Assembly: GCA_028565635.1 (NCBI GenBank) | Contig: JAOXYB010022425.1 | Span: forward strand, 2,142-16,903 | DNA length: 14,762 nucleotides | Reading direction: 5' to 3' | DNA from: Phoronis ovalis | Lineage: Eukaryota > Phoronida > Phoronidae | Program-made: the position numbers and the translations under genes | In this document: one piece after another, positions 9,744-14,762 of the stretch | How the letters are laid out: the number at the start of each line of letters is the position of its first letter | How positions within the stretch are numbered: position 1 is the first letter of the stretch | Notes under the pieces: generated by a model | Database searches by the model: none | Seen by the model: the letters and a program-made list of their open reading frames with translations, nothing else | What the model was told of the DNA's origin: nothing

Positions 9744-9929
9744 CAATCTGTAAAATATGAAAAAAAAAAATTGTTCATTGATATTCTTTTAGTTCATTCC
9801 GGTTTTAAAGCCGCGAATTTGAAACCAACTGCACCAACCGAGATGAAGAACACAAGTTATGACATACATGTGTATAACACCATGTACTTTATTCTATATC
9901 TGGTCGATGCTGTCACTATCACGGAGTAA
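9744..9929 (+). other. coding-like open frame, possible terminal exon of an unknown gene
   Basis: The frame is open from after a TAA at 9741 to TAA at 9927-9929. A decent acceptor, ATATTCTTTTAG, ends at 9792. After it the codons read HSGFKAANLKPTAPTEMK and then YDIHVYNTMYFILYLVDA and VTITE. The composition is more protein-like than neighbouring frames, but 61 codons can occur by chance in this much DNA. I do not recognise it. An alternative donor GTAAAA at 9926 does not join in frame to the next candidate at 10052. Confidence 0.2.
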
Positions 9930-10051
9930 AACAAGTTAAACAATTATACTGTTTTGTGTGTAATTTATATAACAATTTATATAACTATATAGGCAATTTT
10001 TGTACCAAGCCAAGTATCTGCAGGTTATCCCTTTTTGTTCTCACTTTTTAG

Positions 10052-10110
10052 AACCACCAATCGTGGACCCAAACGTTCCTAGCATATTGCAGTTTGTGAA
10101 TGAATTGTGA
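10052..10110 (+). other. coding-like short frame after a strong acceptor
   Basis: CTTTTTGTTCTCACTTTTTAG ending at 10051 is one of the best acceptor sequences outside the TBK1-like gene. Using phase 1, the following codons read PPIVDPNVPSILQFVNEL and stop at TGA 10108-10110. It is too short to identify. It could be the last exon of a decayed or undetected gene, or chance. Confidence 0.18.
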
Positions 10111-10121
10111 CGTTGTTCTCC

Positions 10122-10345
10122 GTAACACGTGTAAAGGGAATCCAAACGCTATTTTTATTGAGTTTAAAAAAAAAAATGTGGTCTGTTTGGAAAATTCTGA
10201 TAATAATTTCGAAATATTTTTTTTTTAATAAACAAAATCTATAAATAACAGAAATGTTAAATGTTTTGCGGGTGTATACTAACCTGTTTAGTAATGTAAC
10301 ACGTTTAAAGGGTACAAAAAGCGTTTTATTCCGGTAAAAACGAGA
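10122..10345. repeat. two diverged direct repeats, 174 bp apart
   Basis: GTAACACGTGTAAAGGG (10122-10138) and GTAACACGTTTAAAGGG (10296-10312) differ at one base. Both are followed by a similar A/T-rich block with a GCG/TTTTATT core. They look like two copies of an old tandem or dispersed repeat. No gene is evident in 9930-10540 apart from the short frame at 10052. Confidence 0.5.
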
Positions 10346-10544
10346 AGTTTGAAATCAACAACATTTTTGCAAAATCCAAATAATTGGTTGCCATGACCAC
10401 TGTGTTTGCGCCAATGTCTTCAGAATATCAAACTAAACCACCATGATTGTAGAAAGCTCATTTTGGTGAAAGATTTTAATTTTGTCTATCAAGATATGAA
10501 ATATTACTCATATGGTATAAGGACACAATTGATTTTCCCATCCA

Positions 10545-10861
10545 CTTCTATAGTAGACTTGCACAAGTCCCTGTGAACTTAAAACAAAAAAAAAATAATG
10601 TTTATTTCTCTTTTTTATGTGTTTTACATCAGTGTTTTTAATTTTACTATCATATATATGTTGAGTGTTAGCCGTCCACAGGGACTTTACAAGTCCCTGT
10701 GGACGGAAAACCCCCAACATATATATGATAGTAAAAAAAAAAAAAAATTCGAGATAATTAAAAACACTGATGTAAAAGACATAAAAAAGAGAATTAAACA
10801 TATTTTGTTTTTCTTTTTTTTTTTTATGTTCACAAGGACTTGAGCAAGTCTACTTCTATAG
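10545..10861. repeat. 9-bp direct repeats flanking the foldback element (target-site duplication)
   Basis: CTTCTATAG occurs in the same orientation at 10545-10553 and 10853-10861, immediately outside the inverted termini. The match can be extended to ACTTCTATAGTA if the terminal TA of the element is counted in it. Direct orientation outside an inverted repeat is the signature of transposition, and identity of the two copies suggests a fairly recent insertion. Confidence 0.7.
10554..10852. mobile_element. foldback / MITE-like element with long inverted arms
   Basis: The two halves are near-complementary inverted arms of about 135-165 bp. The outer ends are TAGACTTGCACAAGTCC on the left and GGACTTGAGCAAGTCTA on the right. 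Inside, TTTTACATCAGTGTTTTTAA pairs with its complement in the right arm, as does CATATATATG. The centre (10672-10706) is a palindrome around GGGACTTTACAAGTCCC that repeats the terminal motif. The 9-bp word CTTCTATAG lies directly outside both ends (10545-10553 and 10853-10861), as for a target-site duplication. There is no transposase, so it would be non-autonomous. A 9-bp duplication fits Mutator-like elements, but the family is not settled. Arm length differs mainly through poly-A/T runs. Confidence 0.75.
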
Positions 10862-11454
10862 TAAATTCATGTAATTTAAATCATTATAAAAATATTCCAA
10901 ACATTGCGCGAAGAAAATGACCTGTTAAGAACTGAAGATTATTATGTATACTACTCCCAGAAAATGTTTAGTGCAGGCATGACCAGCTATTCCACTATGT
11001 AGACAACCCCCAGGGAAATGCAACCTAACAACTGACAAAATTCATAGCTTCACCCTAGCTCAAATAATCCTATCAAATTTTGGTTTATTTTACTTTAAAG
11101 AGCTAATATTAGTTTCAATCTTGTACAGTGATTTACCTTTCAAACAGAAACAAATAAAAAATCCAGCGCCAAGGAGGAAAATAGAAAAAATCATAAATTT
11201 AAGGTTGACGGACTTCTTCCAGCACGACCAGACCACTCCGCCACACTGCGCTTACATCGATTGTGACCTTATGCCATATATGAAGTAGCAATTAAAAGTT
11301 AAAAGGTTTTGAGAAAAAAACAGCTTATAAAATCATAATAAACATGCGTCACTTTATTTTTTTGGCCATTTTCGAATGATTTATATGTTTAATTGATTTA
11401 ATTGTAAGGAAAAGATATTTGGTAGAAAAAATAAAAGTAATTAAATGAGATATT
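10862..11454. other. AT-rich spacer between the foldback element and the tandem array
   Basis: I see no gene. The only structured part is a GC-richer patch around 11200-11265 containing a minus-strand tRNA-like A box, listed separately. Confidence 0.5.
11200..11265 (-). other. tRNA-like A box on minus strand, possible SINE head
   Basis: On the minus strand 11243-11233 reads TGGCGGAGTGG, an exact match to the A-box form TGGCNNAGYNGG as found in serine- and leucine-type tRNAs. It is preceded by GCGCAGTG and followed by TCTGGTCGTGCTGG. No matching B box is seen in the next 60 bp, so this is not an intact tRNA gene. A truncated tRNA-derived SINE is the most likely reading. Confidence 0.35.
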
Positions 11455-11476
11455 TTTATCAAAAGTGGTTAATTTG

Positions 11477-11490
11477 GTTGCCATGGTAAC
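11477..11490. promoter_or_regulatory. RFX X-box-like palindrome
   Basis: GTTGCCATGGTAAC is an imperfect inverted repeat that matches the X-box bound by RFX transcription factors. It lies at the left edge of the tandem array, where unit 1 departs from the other units. Whether it regulates anything is unknown. Confidence 0.4.
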
Positions 11491-11501
11491 GGTTAACTTC
11501 A

Positions 11502-11883
11502 GTAAGCAAAGAAATAATTTTTATTGAAATTTGTGAAGATCAACGACTTTTACAAAAAAAAAAAACTTTTGGAACATTTAGATCCAAACACATTTTTTTA
11601 AACCCAGCTCCAGATTCAAATTCAGATTCGAAATAGACAGATTCGAAATAGACCAAGTCTGAACGTTGCGGCCGCATGTTTCGACTAATATGGCTGGAAG
11701 TCTTGTTTCTGGGCAACATATTTGTTTGGCTTTTTTGTGAGTATTCTAGGTGTATATTAAGATTCCTTTATAACTAGTGCCTCTCGTTTCTGCATTTTAT
11801 TATTAAAAATCCATGAATATATTCAAAAAAACTATAAATATTTCGAAAATTTTCAAAAAAGACGGTTTTCCATAAAAGTGGAA
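11502..11883. repeat. array unit 1
   Basis: The 382-bp first copy. It has a duplicated CAGATTCGAAATAGAC word near 11622-11653 that accounts for much of its extra length. GCGGCCGC is at 11668-11675 and the X-box-like GTTTCTGGGCAAC at 11705-11717. Sequence before 11502 diverges from the unit consensus. Confidence 0.85.
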
Positions 11884-12252
11884 GTCAGCAAAGAAATAAT
11901 TTTCATTGGAATTTGTGAAGATCACCGACATTTACAAAAAAAATAACTTTTGGAACGTTTTGATCCAAACACATTTTTTTGAACCTCAGCTCCAGATTCA
12001 AAATCAGATTCGAAATAGACCAAGTCCGAACTTAGCGGCCGCATATTTCGACCAATATGGTTGGAAGCCTTGTTGCTAGGCAACATATTTTATTGGCTTT
12101 TTTGTGAGTATTCCAAGAGTATATTAAGATTCCTTTATAACTATTGCCTCTTGATTCTGCATTTTTTATTAAAAGTCCATGAATATATTCAAAAAAGTAA
12201 TTCGAAATATTTCGAAAATTTCCAAAAAAGACGGGTTTCCATAAAAATGGGA
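11884..12252. repeat. array unit 2
   Basis: A 369-bp copy. GCGGCCGC is at 12035-12042. It carries the most symmetric X-box-like site of the array, GTTGCTAGGCAAC at 12072-12084. Confidence 0.88.
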
Positions 12253-12620
12253 GTCAGCAGAGAAATAATTTTTATTGCAATTTGTGAAGATCACCGACTT
12301 TTACAAAAAAAAATAACATTTGGAACAATTAGATCCAAACACAATTGTTTGAACCCCAGCTCCAGATTCAAATTCAGATTGGAAATAGACCGTCCGAACG
12401 TTGCGGCCGCATGTTTCGACCAATATGGCTGGAAGCCTTATTTCTGGGCAACATATTTGTTTGGCTTTTTTGTGAGTATTCTAGGTGTATAATAAGATTC
12501 CTTTATAACTAGTGCCTCTTGTTACTGCATTTTATTATTAAAAATCCATGAATATATTCCAAAAATCATTTGAAATATTTCGAAAAGTTCCAGAAGAGAC
12601 GAGTTTTCATAAAAGTGGGA
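12253..12620. repeat. array unit 3
   Basis: A 368-bp copy. GCGGCCGC is at 12403-12410 and the X-box-like ATTTCTGGGCAAC at 12440-12452. It lacks the CAA of the GACCAAGTCCGAAC word found in neighbours. Confidence 0.88.
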
Positions 12621-12988
12621 GTCAGCAAAGAAATGATTTTTATTGGAATTTGTGAAGATCACCGACTTTTACAAAAAAAATAACTTTTGGAACATTTAGA
12701 TCCAAACACATTTTTTGAACCCCAGCTCCAGATTCAAATTCAGATTCGAAATACACCAAGTCCGAACTTAGCGGCCGCATGTTTCGACCAATATGGCTGC
12801 AAGCCTTGTAGCTAAGCAACATATTTTTTTGGCTTTTTTGTGTGTATTATAGGTGTATATTAAGATTCCTTTATAACTATTGCCTCTCGTTTCTGCATTT
12901 TATTATTAAAAATCCATGAATATATTCAAAAAATCATTTGAAATATTTCGAAAATTTCCAAAAAAGACGGTTTTCCATAAAAGTGGGA
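12621..12988. repeat. array unit 4
   Basis: A 368-bp copy. GCGGCCGC is at 12771-12778 and the X-box-like GTAGCTAAGCAAC at 12808-12820. Confidence 0.88.
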
Positions 12989-13483
12989 GTCAGCAAAAAA
13001 ATAAGTTTTATTGAAATTTGTTAAGATCACCGACATTTACAAAAAAAAACTAACTTTTGGAATATTTTGATCCAAACACATTTTATTGAACCCCAGCTCC
13101 AGATTCAAATTCAGATTGGAAATAGACCAAGTCCGAACTTAGCGGCCGCATATTTCGACCAATATGGCTGCAAGCCTTGTAGCAGGCAACATACTTGTTT
13201 GACTTTTTTGTGAGTATTCCAAGAGTATATTAAGATTCCTTTATAACTATTGCCTCTTGTTTCTGCATTTTATTATTAAAAATCCATGAATATATCCAAA
13301 AAAAATTATTTGTTTGACTTTTTTGTGAGTATTCTAGAAGTATATAAATTAAGATTCCTTTATAACTAGTCTAGTGCTTCTTGCTTCTGCATTTTGTTCT
13401 TAAAAATCCATGTATATATTCAAAAAAATCATTTGAAATATTTCGAAAATTTCCAAAAAAGACGGGTTTCCATGAAAGTGGGA
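12989..13483. repeat. array unit 5 with internal duplication
   Basis: A 495-bp copy. GCGGCCGC is at 13142-13149 and a shortened X-box-like GTAGCAGGCAAC at 13179-13190. The segment beginning TTGTTTGACTTTTTTGTGAG occurs twice, at 13195-13309 and 13310-13425, and explains the extra ~126 bp. Confidence 0.88.
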
Positions 13484-13812
13484 GTCAGCAAAGAAATAAT
13501 TTTTATTGCAATTTGTGAAGATCATCGACTTTTACAAAAAAAATAACTTTTGGAACATTTTGATCCAAACACATTTTTGAACCCCAGCTCCAGATTCAAA
13601 TTCAGATTGGAAATAGACAAAGTCCGAACGTTGCGGCCGCATGGTTCGACCAATATGGCTGGAAGCCTTGTAGCTAGGCAACATGTTTTTTTGGCTTTTT
13701 TGTGAGTATTCCAGGAGTATATTAAGATTCCTTTATAACTAGTGCCTCTTGTTTCTGCATTTTGTTATTAAAAATCCATGAAAATATTCAAAAAAAATCA
13801 TTTGAAATATTT
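13484..13812. repeat. array unit 6, truncated
   Basis: A 329-bp last copy. GCGGCCGC is at 13633-13640 and the X-box-like GTAGCTAGGCAAC at 13670-13682. Similarity stops after GAAATATTT at 13812, where the consensus continues CGAAAATTTCC but this copy reads AATAATCGCC. Confidence 0.88.
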
Positions 13813-13820
13813 AATAATCG

Positions 13821-13846
13821 CCGATAATCGGTGGGGAGGGGGGGGA
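13821..13846. other. small palindrome and G-run at the array's right edge
   Basis: CCGATAATCGG (13821-13831) is an 11-bp perfect palindrome directly followed by a G-rich run with one T and one A interruption. It marks the junction where the array ends. The G-run may form a quadruplex, but that is inference. Confidence 0.45.
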
Positions 13847-13925
13847 ATTAGTGGAAAAAAAATTGTGAACATTTATTATTTTATCTAATATTTGCAATTT
13901 AGAGCATTTTAGTTTTGTTTTTTTT

Positions 13926-14022
13926 TCGAATCTGAATCTGGAGCTGAATCTGAATTTGAATCTGGAGCTGATCTGACTTTACGTTGAATCTGGAGCTGAA
14001 TCTGAATCTGAATCTGGAGCTC
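13926..14022. repeat. inverted, amplified copy of the unit's GCTCCAGATTC motif
   Basis: The stretch is built from GAATCTGAATCTGGAGCTG words, in two blocks of about 50 bp that each end in ACTTTACGT. The reverse complement, CAGCTCCAGATTCAAATTC, is present in every array unit (for example 12358-12376). So a piece of the unit is present in opposite orientation just beyond the array and has expanded as a short repeat. Confidence 0.8.
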
Positions 14023-14135
14023 ACTTTACGTACGTGATATCTAGGGAAGCAACAAGGGACACAATAATTACTTTGAAAAACAGCAATCTTGGCGAAGGTG
14101 GATTTATTACACCGTTAAGAGAAGACAGCGTCTAA
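13977..14135 (+). other. short open frame ending at TAA, unknown
   Basis: The frame runs from after a TGA at 13974 to TAA 14133-14135 (52 codons, no ATG at its start). The first part is the repeat read as ESGAESESESGA. After 14020 it leaves the repeat and reads YVISREATRDTIITLKN, SNLGEGG and FITPLREDSV. The last 30 codons look mildly protein-like, and an AG at 14043-14044 could be an acceptor, but the pyrimidine tract is poor. No family is recognised. Confidence 0.15.
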
Positions 14136-14762
14136 CTGGTATTTGAAGAAAAAAAACATTAAATTGCCGAGCATTTGATATGATCTACTTTAGTACATTT
14201 TCATTTTGAAATATTACATACATTGAATCTGTCTAGTGTAGACAATCATTGTTGTTTTTTCGTTGTAATGTAAAATACTCCTGTAGCTTTGATTCCTCTT
14301 AGTCGCGCATACATATATTTATATTTGTCAAACTATTTCCGGATCAATTATTTATTATATTCATGTAGACTGGTTTTTGTACTTAAAGGTTGGTTAAATA
14401 GTCCTCCTTTATTTTACTTTATTATTTGTTGACACTTTGTAGTTTTGTAACTGTATAACTGTGTGTGTGTTCAGTAGGTATAATGTATTTACACTATACT
14501 CCATAAAATATTTTGGTACATTGGTCAGGGTTTTATGTAGATTGTAACTGATAAAAACTGACGAAAGCTAACGTTTACATTAAACGTTTGACATGTTATA
14601 ATGGCATAATACAATGTCTCTTATGTAAATATATTTGACCTTGGATCGCGCGTTCTGTAAAAACGCATCTGCCTTTGTTTTAATCTTTTAAGATATATTA
14701 AAAAAATAACAGATCCGTTGCTTTCTTACTTTCATATAATAGCATAGAAAAAACACTGTACT
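14136..14762. other. AT-rich end of window, nothing recognised
   Basis: This stretch contains a short GT dinucleotide run (about 14460-14470) and scattered AT-rich words. I found no coding similarity, RNA gene or element border. Confidence 0.5.

Larger units (their letters stand above)
11502..13812. repeat. tandem array of six ~368-bp units
   Basis: The unit marker GTCAGCA(A/G)AGAAAT recurs at 11502 (as GTAAGCA), 11884, 12253, 12621, 12989 and 13484, giving periods of 382, 369, 368, 368 and 495. Each unit runs through a GATCA(C/T)CGAC-type word, poly-A, GATCCAAACACA, CAGCTCCAGATTCA, GCGGCCGC, TTCGACCAATATGG, an X-box-like half-palindrome, CTTTTTTGTG, TTAAGATTCCTTTATAACTA and GAATATAT, then GAAATATTT. 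Units differ by scattered substitutions and small indels. Open frames over the array (for example 12061-12492) are not kept from unit to unit, so it is non-coding satellite-like DNA, perhaps the core of a larger mobile element. Confidence 0.93.

Noticed and set aside
10508-10843. Two open frames on opposite strands (10598-10843 + and 10508-10801 -) with nearly the same protein
   Set aside because: They are the same sequence read from the two arms of the foldback element; the likeness follows from the inverted repeat, not from coding.
12061-12492. 143-codon open frame on the plus strand
   Set aside because: It runs through one and a bit array units, and the equivalent frame is broken by indels in the other units. 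Composition is that of translated AT-rich repeat.
12640-12822. 60-codon minus-strand frame in the array (FESEFESGAG)
   Set aside because: It is a single-unit frame in tandem repeat DNA; indels in other units shift it.
11502-13812. CRISPR-like array
   Set aside because: Units are ~368 bp with no short repeat/spacer alternation, and the surrounding gene is eukaryotic with spliceosomal introns.

Overview
This is AT-rich animal genomic DNA with GT-AG introns. It holds the 3' part of one recognisable gene, followed by about 7.7 kb of mostly repeat-derived or non-coding sequence. Spliced together, eleven short exons between 697 and 7019 (+ strand) encode a protein that aligns along its length with TBK1/IKK-epsilon kinases. 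The divergence from vertebrates, compact introns (220-1396 bp) and repeat content suggest an invertebrate. A mollusc such as a bivalve is my guess, not a demonstration.

Region by region: 1-696 is intron, and the exons for the kinase N-lobe, catalytic loop and activation loop lie upstream of the window. Exons A-C (697-2909) encode the kinase C-lobe. The end of exon C and exon D (to 3429) encode the ubiquitin-like domain. Exons E-H (3685-5435) encode the long helical scaffold/dimerisation region with the family hallmark NEEQIHK. Exons I-K (5656-7019) encode a divergent C-terminal coiled-coil tail ending at a TAA. All splice phases join without a frameshift, giving about 579 residues. Intron 2 carries an antisense open frame bounded by splice-like sites (1444-1680).

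From 7020 to about 9400 there is 3' UTR with candidate polyadenylation signals and then featureless AT-rich DNA. A tRNA-like B box (9553-9563) and, on the minus strand, a tRNA-like A box (11233-11243) mark probable SINE relics. A 299-bp foldback element with a 9-bp flanking direct repeat sits at 10554-10852. From 11502 to 13812 lies a tandem array of six ~368-bp units. Every unit keeps GCGGCCGC, a CCAAT pentamer and an RFX X-box-like half-palindrome in a ~60-bp core. One unit contains an extra 115-bp internal duplication. Just right of the array, 13926-14022 carries the unit's GCTCCAGATTC motif in inverted orientation. A short open frame with no assignable identity follows (13977-14135).

Functionally, the only gene I can name is the TBK1-like kinase. 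In animals this family relays innate nucleic-acid sensing and selective-autophagy signals. The remaining structures are mobile or repetitive DNA whose regulatory potential is inferred only.
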